Source: Brachypterus glaber
Lineage: Eukaryota > Arthropoda > Insecta > Coleoptera > Kateretidae
DNA length: 64,000 bases
NCBI GenBank assembly: GCA_958510825.1
Contig: OY294048.1
Location: forward strand, 29,353,026-29,417,025
Direction of reading: 5' to 3'
The position numbers and the translations under genes were made by a program. Position 1 is the first letter of the stretch; each line of letters starts with the position of its first letter. This document shows, piece by piece, positions 1 through 9,654 of the stretch. The notes under the pieces are model-generated. The model saw nothing but the letters and a program-made list of their open reading frames with translations, was not told the origin of the DNA and did not search any database.

Positions 1-364
1 CTTAGAACAGCTATAAGCTTTTTGATTTCGATGAAATTCTATGATAGAATTGGAGCTTATCTCAGTTTAATTACAGCTTTTAGTGTCGTCCTCTTTCATG
101 TTTTACGGTCTCTGCGATGGATTTTTAAAGTACCAATTTCAGTTCCTAATGCTCGTAAATTTCTTTATTTAATTTACAAATATTCTAAACATTGTAAAAT
201 GTGTACAAAAATAAAATTGTTGAAAATTTTACTATTGAACACTGAAAATTGAGTTTTAATTGTTACTCACATTGCGCAACCGTGTAGAAAATTACAGTTT
301 TACAGTTTTTTTTTAGTTATTTTTGTGTTAATATTTTATTAAAAAAAATACATATTACGGAATA
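1..364. other. AT-rich DNA, no gene seen
   Basis: No coding, RNA or repeat signal that I can support. An open frame at the left edge has a TTG start and no protein-like character. Confidence 0.5.
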
Positions 365-1690
365 AAGAAACAAGCCTTGAAGATATATTATGTTACGCAT
401 TCCATTATATACTATTCACAGTAAATGGTATATTGCATTTTCCTAAATAATTCAATTCAAAATTAAAAAAAAAATCAAAAAAAAAATATTTATTTATACC
501 AAGGGACTAAACTGGCTGTTTTAGTCCCGCTGCATGAGTGTTTCCTGAGCGAGCGCAGCGAGCGAGGGAACCAGAAATACAAGGGACTAAAACAGCCACG
601 TTTAGTCCTGAGGTATATACACTATTTTTTGCAGGGCCAAACATAATTTAGGTAGGTAGATAAAATTAAAATTAAAAACCATGCTTCTAAAATCGGTTGT
701 TTTATTTTCGTAATTTAATCAAGATGCCTGTAAATTGCGAAAAGTCAGTTTCACGGCTATCGCGATTTCAATTGTTTTTTAATATGGTTGACACAAACGT
801 CAAAAAAAAATGGACGAAAATGATAAATTTTAAGTAATGCATAAATTGTTATAACAATGTTATTTTTGAAGGTTTTCTTTGTTAAAATCAAATAAATTGG
901 TTTGAATCGCTAATTTATTACAAAACATCACCAAACCTAATTTTTGAACCAGCAAAGTACAAAGTAAGTATAATATTTTAATACTTTCAAGGTTGCCGTG
1001 ATTTTTAATTCCTTGGGAGAAAAACGGCAAGTTTAGTCCCGAAAATGAAAGCGTAAAATTAGGTTTTAGTCTTGGTCGTGCAAAAATTAAATTTATTTTA
1101 AATTTTCTTTTTGCAAAAAACTAAAAAATAAAAAAAAATAAAAAAATAAACAATTTATTTTAAAAATATGATATTAAAAAAAAAACAAAAAAATAAAAAA
1201 AAAATACAATTTTTTTTTTGCGAAAAACTAAAAATTATTGAAAAAAAAATTAAAAAAGATAAATTTTAATTTTTTTTTTAAGTTTAACCCCACATAAATT
1301 TCTTGTTTTTGGGGGGATTATTTTCAAAATTGGTAGAATTGATCATAATAAAAGTAATTTTTCCTCAAAACTTACGTTGATCGGAATTTTCTTTCAGCTT
1401 TTTTCGATTTTTTAAAAGTTTAACCTTCCATAACTTTTTTTTGTAGTTGGAAGATTCCTATTGTTTAAAAAAAAAACAATAGGAATCTTCCAATCACAGA
1501 ACCCCATTTTTTCTGAGAATTCCAAGTCGATCAGATTATTCGTTTTAGAGTTATCGTGTTAACAAATATCGTGACATTGGACGGACTAACAGACAGATAG
1601 ACGGACTGACAATAAAAAATTTTTAGTTTTTTTTTCATGAATCCAAGAAATCCAAGAATTTTTTGTCTGGGACGATTTTTTTAAAATTTT
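365..1690 (-). mobile_element. Dispersed repeat H, copy 1, interrupted by repeat A
   Basis: One end (365-440) is the reverse complement of the motif CCTCACGGCTTGTT seen at 11815, with the nearby ATAATGGAATGCGTA motif. The other end (1265-1690) matches the GTTTAACCCC, GAATTTTCTTTCAGCTTTT and CCAAGAATTTTTTGTC motifs of copies at 9.7 kb and 33 kb. The middle holds a complete copy of repeat A (491-1085), so H was present first. The interior is A/T homopolymer-rich with no coding capacity. The class of H is unknown. Confidence 0.6.
491..1085 (+). mobile_element. Repeat A, copy 1 (hairpin-headed MITE-like element)
   Basis: About 590 bp, very similar to the tandem pair at 30.6-31.8 kb. Its left 150 bp fold back on themselves: GGACTAAACTGGCTGTTTT pairs with AAAACAGCCACGTTTAGTCC around a GC-rich centre (GAGCGAGCG). 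The right end, GTCTTGGTCGTGCAAAA, reads inward as ACCAAGACTAAAA, which resembles the left end ACCAAGGGACTAAA, so weak terminal inversion is present. No open frame. Confidence 0.7.
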
Positions 1691-1883
1691 GGTTTGAAAT
1701 TGTTGGAAATTTCCTCCTTAACAAAATTGGTTATATGCATTTTTATTGTAAGATGCATATTAAGCAACTCAACCCTAAAATTTAAGATAGCGGACCCCTT
1801 ACGCAAATCACCCGGTGAAAAAATAACTGAAGTGTTGTGTTACCTTCCAGTACTACGCTTTAAAATATCAGCCCGTGTACATA

Positions 1884-2126
1884 CAGTGCGGTCCAAAAGT
1901 CACCCCCCCCCCTTTTAACTTTTGAACGAGTTGAGATATCGACTTCAAATTTAGAACTCTTAAATAAGACAACTTAAACTATCTTTTAGCATATATTTGA
2001 TATTTTCAGCTCTTAAAAGGTGGGCAGGGGGGCATGGGGGGATATTTTTTAATGGAAAGGGGGGTCTTGTGATACATCATTTTAAAGCTTATGAAATTCT
2101 CATCGGCTATGCCGCTTACTGCTGTA

Positions 2127-2203
<77 letters not shown>

Positions 2204-2685
2204 TAATAATAATAATAATAAAACTAACATTTTTTATTTTTATTTAAATGTTTTTTAAGGTTTTGATTTTTCAATTTTTTGTGCTAAAACATTCGATTTT
2301 TAAGTTTTTTTTTATAAATTTTTATTTATGTCAACTAAAATTAGTTTAAAAGTATAACTAACATTTTTTTATGATGAAATTAGGCATTTTTAAAAAATTA
2401 TTTGTTTTTTTAGAGGAATTTTGACATTAATACCCATTTTTAATTTAAAAATATGGAGTTAAATGGAGAATTTTATAAGCTTTAAAATAATGTATTACAC
2501 GACCCCCCTTTCCATTAAAAAAAATGTGCCCACATGCCCCCCTGCCCACATTTTAAGAGCTGAAAGTATTAAATATATGCTAAAAGATAGTATAAGTTGT
2601 CTTATTTAAAAGTTCCAAATTTAAAGTCGATATCTCAACTGGTTCAAAAGTTAAGAGATGGGGGGGTGACTTTTGGACCGCTCTG
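1884..2685. mobile_element. B-family TA-flanked MITE with (ATA)n core
   Basis: Terminal inverted repeats of over 200 bp begin CAGTGCGGTCCAAAAGTCAC on the left and the inverted CAGAGCGGTCCAAAAGTCAC on the right. They are flanked by TA at 1882-1883 and 2686-2687, as expected of Tc1/mariner-type insertions. Homopolymer C/G runs lie just inside each end. The centre contains an (ATA)n array. No transposase is present. Related copies lie at 18.8-21.7, 50.7, 53.8 and 57.4 kb. Confidence 0.8.
2128..2222. repeat. (ATA)n microsatellite
   Basis: About 95 bp of nearly pure AAT/ATA trinucleotides between the arms of the B-family MITE. The poly-leucine open frame on the minus strand is an artefact of this array. 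Confidence 0.95.
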
Positions 2686-3010
2686 TATACTGCAATTTAC
2701 ATTTATTATTTGACTGGACTATAGGTACCTATAATAGCCTTTCCTGGGCGAGTGCGAATTGTGAGCACAAGAATATTAAGCTCGACAGTTTACAGAATTA
2801 CTACTTTCGAGTTAATTAATCATAATTGAGTTGAATTATTAAATATAAGCTAATTTAAAACCTATTTCAAAATTAAATTAATCCTCATCTTATTATACTC
2901 TTCAACATTTTTAATCGAGAAGAGTATTCACTATTTTTTTTCTGAAAGAAAAAGATCATATAGAGCTCTAGAGATAAGATAAGAGCACTAAATAAAAAAG
3001 TTATTATTAG
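2686..3010. other. No gene seen
   Basis: AT-rich sequence without recognisable coding, RNA or repeat structure. Confidence 0.4.
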
Positions 3011-3774
3011 ATTGATTCTAAAAGAGACACTTTTTGTTCATGTTTTACGGGCGAAAAGTTGAACTTTGTGGTCCTAGGGCCAAAAACTTTTTTTCGCCCG
3101 CTAACTAAAACTTGTTATTTTTAAGCTTTTTAAAAGAAGATGCTTTACTGTAACATTTATAAAGAAATATGACCTTTTGGTCACCTTTGGTCTTGAACTA
3201 ACTATTCTTTTTGACCAGATACAGTTATTATAATCATTTCATAAAAAATAAAAAAAATTCCATAACATAACCTCAAAATATATGTCAACTGATTAATCTG
3301 TATTCACCCACTAAAATAAATTAAAAACACAAAATTTCAATTGTAAAATCACTTTCAATATTTATAATATTCATAGAACGGTTTCACAAGTATTATTTTC
3401 ACAACAGACACATTTTATCAGATATTAATCACCAAGCTATAGCTTTTTTAATTTGAAAATGAATCGGCAAGCAAAAGAAACGATTCAATTGTTTTTGTAG
3501 CGATTTGATTGGACAGCAATTTGTCATGGATAACTAGATAAGTAATAATAAAGTAAAACGAAATATTTTTTGCACTTTTTAAAATTAAGTATATTTTAAT
3601 AATTTATTACAATTAGTAACAATCGATTAAAAAATATTAAAATATTAAAAAAGTTAAATTTCGATTTCGTAGGTTTATTACCCTCGGGCCGGCCCTATCG
3701 GCCGGCCCTCGTCTTCTAAAAACCTACTCAATCGAGAAATTTAACTTTTCGCCCTTTTATTATAAATAACTATT
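3011..3774 (+). repeat. Dispersed repeat E, copy 1, ending in a GC-rich hairpin
   Basis: About 760 bp matching 22295-23068 with scattered substitutions and small indels, starting at GATTGATTCTAAAAGAGACA. The last 100 bp (about 3651-3751) form a long hairpin: AAAGTTAAATTTC and GTAGGTTT pair with AAACCTAC and GAAATTTAACTTT around a GGGCCGGCC core. The hairpin is conserved in copy 2 although its core sequence differs. No coding capacity; class unknown. Confidence 0.7.
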
Positions 3775-3778
3775 ATTT

Positions 3779-3846
3779 TGCAACCAGGATTTGAACCCTG
3801 TAATTTTTCAACACCAGTCGAATGTTTTACCAACTGAGCAATCGTG
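3779..3846 (-). pseudogene. tRNA-like sequence (tRNA relic or SINE head)
   Basis: On the minus strand a box A-like TTGCTCAGTTGG is followed about 35 nt later by a perfect box B, GGTTCAAATCC, at tRNA spacing. The acceptor ends do not pair properly and the anticodon loop is short, so this is not a functional tRNA. It directly follows repeat E copy 1 and is absent after copy 2. Confidence 0.6.
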
Positions 3847-4103
3847 GACAATGATTTCAAGCATAAAATTTTTTTCCTAAGTATATTTTTTTTATTGTGA
3901 ATTTACATCAATAACATAATGCATAAATTTAATTTAATTAATTATAATTATTATTGCAATAAAATATTATTAAATATAATGTATATGTATATTCGCGGGG
4001 AAAAGGGAAAGCCTTTTTATCTGTGCAGCATATTTAGCATAATTTTGTATTAAAATTATTTTATTTAAAAAGTATATATAACACTATTTTGAGTTTTAAA
4101 TAA

Positions 4104-4401
4104 TTAACCCTTACTCTCCCGAGACCAAACTAATGATAATTTTTCGATTTAATTGTGTTTCTTTTATATTTGTTGCGCCTAAAAAGAAGAAGAAATAAAT
4201 AAAAAATAAACCGATTTTTTTAGTTTTTGCTGGAGTTTTTGTTTTTTTAGAGTTTCAGGAGAGCTATATTATACTGAATTAAATTTGCATATTTATTTGC
4301 ATACATAGAAAGTCTATAAAAGTATTTTGGATTAATATTGCTTTAAAGAAAAAATAAAGAAGTAAAGTCACAATTGTGACACCCTGGAGAGTAAGGGTTA
4401 A
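4104..4401 (+). mobile_element. TTAA-flanked MITE N, copy 1 (piggyBac-type)
   Basis: A 290-bp body with inverted ends CCCTTACTCTCC and GGAGAGTAAGGG is flanked on both sides by TTAA (4104-4107, 4398-4401). TTAA targets and CCC/GGG termini are the hallmarks of piggyBac-type elements. No transposase. An inverted, more diverged copy lies at 46186-46450. Confidence 0.8.
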
Positions 4402-4861
4402 GACCAGATTGGATTTTAAAACTCTAAGATAAATTTTTAGGAAAATTTTTACAAAAATAAAAGTTTGCCATAAACACGCGTTTTTGTCCATCACAGACGG
4501 TCTCACAAAAATGGTCGAGAAATAAAATTCTCTAGTTGCATATTTGGATTCAGCTGGCAAAAATACTTGTAAAAATTTAAAAAGACGCCCGCGTAAAACC
4601 AGTGTAAATTATTTTTAATTATGAAGAGTTTATTATGAAATTCGAAGCATTACACATTGAGCCTGTTGTTAAAACCAATGAATTTTGGTAGGCATTGAAA
4701 TTTCATAATCAAACGCGAAGTTAGGAAGATTAAAATTATTTAAATTTAATTAGTAAGATCAAATTGAAAATAATTAATTACGGGAACTTTCTTCGCTGAG
4801 TAATTAGAGACAGAACAATATTTCATCTTAAAAATAAAATAAAGATGGGCACAAAATAATT
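4402..4861. other. No gene seen
   Basis: AT-rich; no coding or repeat structure that I can support. Confidence 0.4.
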
Positions 4862-5710
4862 ACACAGGCCCACAAAATAAAAAAAGTGGTCTGTGCTGGG
4901 GTTGAGAGCCACCTACTCTTATGTATTTTGAGATGCTGAACACGAATCTGTCATAAAAAAGGCACTTTATGAGCCCATTTCTTTGCTACACTGAAAAAAC
5001 TGTCTAAAATGGTAAAAATCTCATATTATTTCAGTGTAACAAAAAAGTGAGCCATTGAAGTGCATTTTTTATGACAGATTCTTGTTCACCATCTCAAAAT
5101 ACATAAGAATAGGTGGGTCTAAACCCCAGCACAGACCACTCTTTTTTTTGTAGCCCCAGAGAGTTTTTCCAGTGTAGAAAAAAATGAGCCGATGAAGTGC
5201 CTTTTTTATGACAGATTAGTGTTCAGCATCCCAAAATACATAAGAATAAGTGGATCTCAACCCCAGCACAGACCACTCTTTTTTTTGTGGCCCCAGAGAG
5301 TTTTTCCAGTGTAGAAAAAAATGAGCCGATGAAGTGCCTTTTTTATGACAGATTAGTGTTCAGCATCCCAAAATACATAAGAATAAGTGGATCTCAACCC
5401 CAGCACAGACCACTTTTTTTTGTGGGCCCAGACATTTTTTTCAGTGTAGATACAAAATAAGCCCATGAAGTGCCTTTTTTATGGCAGATTCGTGCCCAGC
5501 ATCCCAAAATAAATAAGAATCCGTGGGTCTTAACCACAGCATAGACCACTTTTTTTTGTGGGTCCAGAGAGTTTTTTCAGTGTAGAAAGAAAATAAGCTA
5601 ACGAAGTGCCTTTTTTTATGACAGATTCGTATTCAGCATCCCAAAATACATAAGAATAGTTAGGTCTCAACTCCAGCACAGCCCACTGTTTTTCTTTTGT
5701 GGGCCTGTGT
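4862..5710. mobile_element. Foldback element D with 137-bp tandem repeats
   Basis: Ends are inverted: ACACAGGCCCAC at 4862-4873 and GTGGGCCTGTGT at 5699-5710. One unit (about 4862-5000) lies in inverted orientation; the rest is a tandem array with about 137-bp period, the CCCCAGCACAGACC landmark recurring at 5124, 5261, 5398, 5534 and 5671. The second and third units are nearly identical, so array growth is recent there. No open frame. Confidence 0.8.
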
Positions 5711-6362
5711 TATTAAATATTCATTTCTACATGGTTAAAAATTAATGTAAAATAATATAAAAATACCTTAATTTACATAGTTAACTAAGTTATTTTATCA
5801 CACTTGGCTATATCAAATTCATGAATTTATTTATTTTTTAAATATTGCAAATTCGTATAAATAAAGTTAACACTAGGCAAGACGGTTTCTTGCCCTTCAT
5901 TTATTTACTTTTTACGAACAAACTAAGCAAAATAAAAAAATATTTGTAAGAATATTTTTGTAGAGAATTTTATTATCTATAAATTAGGTTCTATAAAATG
6001 TTTAATACAAATTTGATAGTTTTGCCACAAAAGAGCAATTAAGTACATGCACCCCTGCACTTTCATTTTAAGCTTTTTATTTTTTTTTTCGCGTACTTAC
6101 TCTGACAGTAGGACCTTGGCATACATATTTTTGAGTTCCTCGTATTTTTTTTAATATACTCTAAAATTTTCAAAATCCTACTCTTTTTAAGATTTTGAAA
6201 AAAAAAACGTCATTATTTCCTGGACTTATATCTCAAAAATTTTAGGTGCTGAAATTTTTCTAAGGTCAGATTCGATTTCTACGCCCTCGAATTATTAAAA
6301 AAAATTTACTTTCCGATGGGGGCAAAAAAAAAAGTTTAGATTTGTTTCCTAGTGTAATATAT
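5711..6362. other. No gene seen
   Basis: AT-rich sequence with homopolymer runs; nothing recognised. Confidence 0.4.
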
Positions 6363-6995
6363 TGTAAGAAAATCTTAAATTCTGGTAAAATTTGGTTAAT
6401 CGCTGTAAATTAATTAAAAATCTGTAATATAATTTAAAAATACACAAAATAACAACCATGAAAAAGTATTTAAATTAGATAGATTTATATGGCTTTATTT
6501 ATTTATTTATTTATTTAATTTGTACAATATTCTACAGGCACAAGTGTGTATATTTTAAAGTGCAAAATGAGTTCTTTGAACCTGTGTGTGCACTCCAATA
6601 TTTTTAAGATACGAAATTTATAAAAAATACATTTAATTATAACAATTACAATAAATAATTTCCAGCAATTTTTCAGTATTTTTGTTATTTTATTTTTCTT
6701 CATTAGGTTTTTCTTAAGTAATGTAGTTTTAATTATAATCTATTATATATTATATGCATTTATTGTTTTAAATGTATATATTATTATTATTTTTTTTTAC
6801 TTTTCTATATTTTTTCGGAAAGAATCTATTAACGAGTTATGTCAGAAACCAGCTTAATTTGCAACATATATTGTCATAGTGAATTTAGAACTATAACCAT
6901 TTGCGTACAATATAATTTTACAAAAAATTACTTGTCAATTCATGGTACCTGACACTTCTTTCTATGGAAAATTTTACGAATCGGCCTGTGATAAG
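6363..6995 (+). repeat. Dispersed repeat O, copy 1
   Basis: Shares AATTTTACGAATCGG and the preceding TTCATGGTACCTGACA block, plus a run of CTGTAAA/TGTAA motifs, with 46890-47145. Two copies only; borders and class are uncertain. Confidence 0.45.
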
Positions 6996-7026
6996 AAAAT
7001 TAATTTTTTTTATAATAGTAGGTACA

Positions 7027-7253
7027 CTACAGGGTGTCCGTTTTTCGAGCTCAAGCATGGGTATCTCGGTTATTATAAGAGAGACAAGATCGGTTTAATT
7101 AGGAAAAAGTTGCACATATTTATGCTGATCAATAATCTGAAAGAAAACTTGACCTATAATTTTTTGTTTTTTAATTATTGCAAAAAAATTAAAAATTCCG
7201 AGTTCCGTTTTTATTTTTTTTGAGCGAAAACCTGGTTACGCCCCTGTACATAT
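7027..7253. mobile_element. Possible CAGGGTGTCC-type MITE fragment
   Basis: Starts TACAGGGTGTCCG and ends GCCCCTGTA, resembling TA-flanked Tc1/mariner-type MITE ends, but the two ends match only in their first bases. A lone inverted end of the same type (GACACCCTGTA) lies at about 9088-9099. Confidence 0.4.
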
Positions 7254-7922
7254 ACAAACAAATACATCACTAAACAATGGGAAAATAAAATAAAGAATAC
7301 CTACGCTCCGTTAAATAGGACTTTGTGCTAATTCCTTGATGGACATTCACTTTAATATACGGTTTTGTGCCAAATTTCATGTTTCTAGCTTTCGTAGTTT
7401 TGATTTAGGTCTAATATCATAAAGAAGACTTTTTATAAGGGCTTCGTAAAAATTGCGACTTATATACGCTACCCTAAAAATCGTTTGATAAAAGGTCTTT
7501 ATCTGGCGATTATTCTGGGTAACTTTAAGACTTAAAATTTGCGTTATCCATTTAAAAACACTTATTACGTGTACACACTCGCACACTAATTCTAAGGTTG
7601 AACACCACCTGCACTTGTAACAGACTTAACAATAATTAAAAATAAAACAACTCTTTATGTTGGAATATTATATTCCCATCGTTAATATGTAGCTGGTTGC
7701 TTTATAATTTCTTCTGTTATTAGTGCTATCTTTATTACTTCCTTAATATAAACCAGACTGTATCAAACAGAGGATTTCAATAAAGTGTATCATAGAAGTA
7801 CAAGTTGTATGAGTAGTCTACAGACAAATGTGCTTTTAGCTCGTACTTTACGTCACATGTCTCTATTAGTGATAAGTAAAACAAAACATTATTAAGGTAA
7901 GGTCAGTAATTTTTAATGTTTA
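7254..7922. other. No gene seen; right part may be diverged monomer sequence
   Basis: No gene. The stretch from about 7715 to 7820 shares TTATTAGTG, CCAGACT and GTATGAGTAGT with the spacer at 8165-8252, so it may be a decayed further unit of the ribozyme-bearing repeat that follows. Confidence 0.35.
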
Positions 7923-8020
7923 GTCTACATCTAGCAATAGATGGCGCACAAGTCTACATCAATCTAATGACTATATTCCTTTTGCGAATAAAGTCTAAAA
8001 ACGCTCTCTTAATCAGCTTG

Positions 8021-8086
8021 CAGAGTTGACTCTGGTACTGAAGAGGGCCAGCAGCCCGAAACTGGCAGTATACCAATATCACTCTG
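8021..8086 (+). ncRNA. Hammerhead ribozyme candidate 1 (type I)
   Basis: All parts of the hammerhead core occur in order. Stem I outer CAGAGT/ACTCTG and inner TGGTA/TACCA enclose an internal loop. The core CTGAAGA (8038-8044) fits CUGANGA. Stem II is GGGC/GCCC with loop CAGCA. GAA (8058-8060) follows. Stem III is the minimal ACTG-G-CAGT. The unpaired A at 8070 gives a GTA cleavage triplet, with predicted cleavage after 8070. A one-base stem III loop is extremely tight but short stem III is typical of retroelement hammerheads, which act as dimers. Structure drawn by eye; no activity shown. Confidence 0.65.
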
Positions 8087-8347
8087 TACGATGATTAGAA
8101 AATAGATTGATGAAATAATAAATTAATATTTTTATAATTTTGTTTAACATTAAAATTTGTTGTTCTTATTAGTGGTACTATGTGCTTGAGACACACAAGT
8201 CTTCAACTTGCTACCATTCAAAGTCTCCAGACTAGGAGAGGTATGAGTAGTTGTCTACATCTAGCAATAGATGGCGCACAAGTCTACATCAATCTAATGA
8301 CTATATTCCTTTTGCGAATAAACTCTAAAAACGTTTTCTTAATCAGC

Positions 8348-8420
8348 GTACAGAGTTGACTCTTGGTACTGAAGTGGGCCAGCGGCCCGAAACTGTCAGT
8401 CTACCAATATGACTCTGTAC
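8348..8420 (+). ncRNA. Hammerhead ribozyme candidate 2, core position 9 altered
   Basis: Same architecture as candidate 1. Outer stem I is longer and perfect (GTACAGAGT/ACTCTGTAC), inner stem I is TTGGTA/TACCAA, stem II is five pairs (GGGCC/GGCCC), stem III is ACTG-T-CAGT, and the cleavage triplet is the canonical GTC ending at 8401. However, the core reads CTGAAGT (8369-8375): the normally invariant A9 is T. This should impair catalysis, so the copy may be dead or weak. Confidence 0.6.
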
Positions 8421-8455
8421 GATGATTAGAAAATAGATTGATGGAATAATAAATT

Positions 8456-9180
8456 ATTTAGGTAAGTAATACGCACAATTTTACCGCACTTTACTCTAAA
8501 ACACATTCTTAAAGGTTTTTACTACCTAATAAGTCAAATCGAACGAGTATATGTCTTAACTTATACAACTTATATATTATATGGAGGACACATAAGAAAA
8601 ACATGAAAACAAGCCCCTCATATAACAACAAAATGTAAAGCGCTTCATTTTCCTTTTATCGGCGTTTTGACTTTTATGCACTCAAGTAAACTGTGGATTT
8701 ATTTGCAATAGTTTAATTTAGATTAAAAGTGTCTAGTTAAAGGCTAAATTGAATTTTCTTTTAATTCATGGAAAATAAATTCTAAGATTAGTGCACGTGT
8801 AAGAAATTGTTTAAATACCAACATATTACTGTACTTTGTCGATAAAAATATACAAAGGAAGTTACCCACGTTATAAAACATTAGCGACACATTAGCGTTT
8901 TTGTATAATTTAATAGTTATTAACTAACCTTGTTTTACTATTCCATGTCACTGAGACATTTTATGTTCGATTGGAAATGCAATTGTGGTCAGGCGAAAAG
9001 GGAACTTAAGTAAAAAAAATTATATTTGAATTATTTTTGACTTTCGATTTTTCTGTATAGTAACCAAACCAAATTTTTTTTCTAAACGAGACACCCTGTA
9101 TATTTAGATACCGTTGTATTATTATTATTATTATTATTATTATACAACTTCGTCTCAAAAAAGTTGTAGTTTATGAGATC
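8456..9180. other. No gene; MITE end and (TTA)n
   Basis: Holds a lone MITE-type end (GACACCCTGTA, about 9088-9099) and a TTA/ATT microsatellite at about 9116-9142. Otherwise AT-rich with nothing recognised. Confidence 0.5.
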
Positions 9181-9430
9181 TGGCAATATACTCCATTTAA
9201 TGAGAGAATACGACTCTGACGTCACAGCGCGTAACTAAATAGCACTCTGTAGAGTAAATGGCATTTATTTCTTAAAACTTAATATATAATTTTTACATAT
9301 GTAGAACATATACAAAAATTATTAATTAAGTCTTAAGAAATAAATGCCAGTTACCCTACAGAGTGCTATTTAGTTTACGCGCTGTGACGTCAGAGTCATA
9401 TTTTCTCATTAAATGGAGTTTATCTTGGCA
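9181..9430. mobile_element. Foldback MITE with CTGACGTCA arms
   Basis: Two arms of about 100 bp are inverted copies: ACTCCATTTAATGAG, CTGACGTCACAGCGCGTAA and AGCACTCTGTAG on the left reappear inverted on the right, around an AT-rich loop. It could form a long RNA hairpin. No coding capacity. Confidence 0.75.
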
Positions 9431-9612
9431 TGGTCATAAATGACCATAATAGTCGGATTGGTGATGAACGATGGCCTCCAAAAATTTGAAATTGGACCCC
9501 TCACAGAGAAGAAATATAAGAAGAACCAAATTTTCCTGGCATGAGGTAGTCAAAAGAGCAATGGAAAATAGATATCTATATGAAGCGGATTGGCAAAACA
9601 CACACAGATGAA
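9431..9612 (+). pseudogene. Non-LTR retrotransposon C-terminal relic (frameshifted)
   Basis: One frame reads roughly GH..MNDHNSRI..WPPK, then after a frameshift RRNIRRTKFSWHEVVKRAM followed by ENRYLYEADWQNTHR and a stop. This resembles the GHV-R-M-D-R-PK / R-R-GRP--SW-EGV--AM---L-E-DW motif at the C-terminus of many insect LINE ORF2 proteins. The frame is broken and no reverse transcriptase is left. Recognition is from motif memory, not alignment. Confidence 0.45.
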
Positions 9613-9654
9613 ATCAAGATAGAAAAACTCGCTATACTGTAAATAATGTTTATT

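Larger units (their letters stand above)
7923..8455 (+). repeat. Two direct 203-bp repeats spaced 330 bp, each with a hammerhead-like motif
   Basis: Copies at 7923-8125 and 8253-8455 are highly similar and in the same orientation. Each contains a hammerhead-ribozyme-like segment (annotated separately). Together with the 127-bp spacer they give a unit of about 331 bp between predicted cleavage sites. Known parallels are metazoan retrozymes (tandem ~300-bp units with type I hammerheads) and hammerheads in Penelope-like elements. No protein is encoded. Assignment to either group is inference. Confidence 0.65.

Noticed and set aside
2006..2230. Poly-leucine frame on the minus strand
   Set aside because: It is the translation of the (ATA)n microsatellite inside a MITE.
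3779..3846. Functional tRNA gene
   Set aside because: Box A and box B are present but the acceptor stem does not pair and the anticodon loop is one base short.
7377..7586. 69-codon minus-strand frame
   Set aside because: No motif, no splice or promoter support; composition fits chance in AT-rich DNA.
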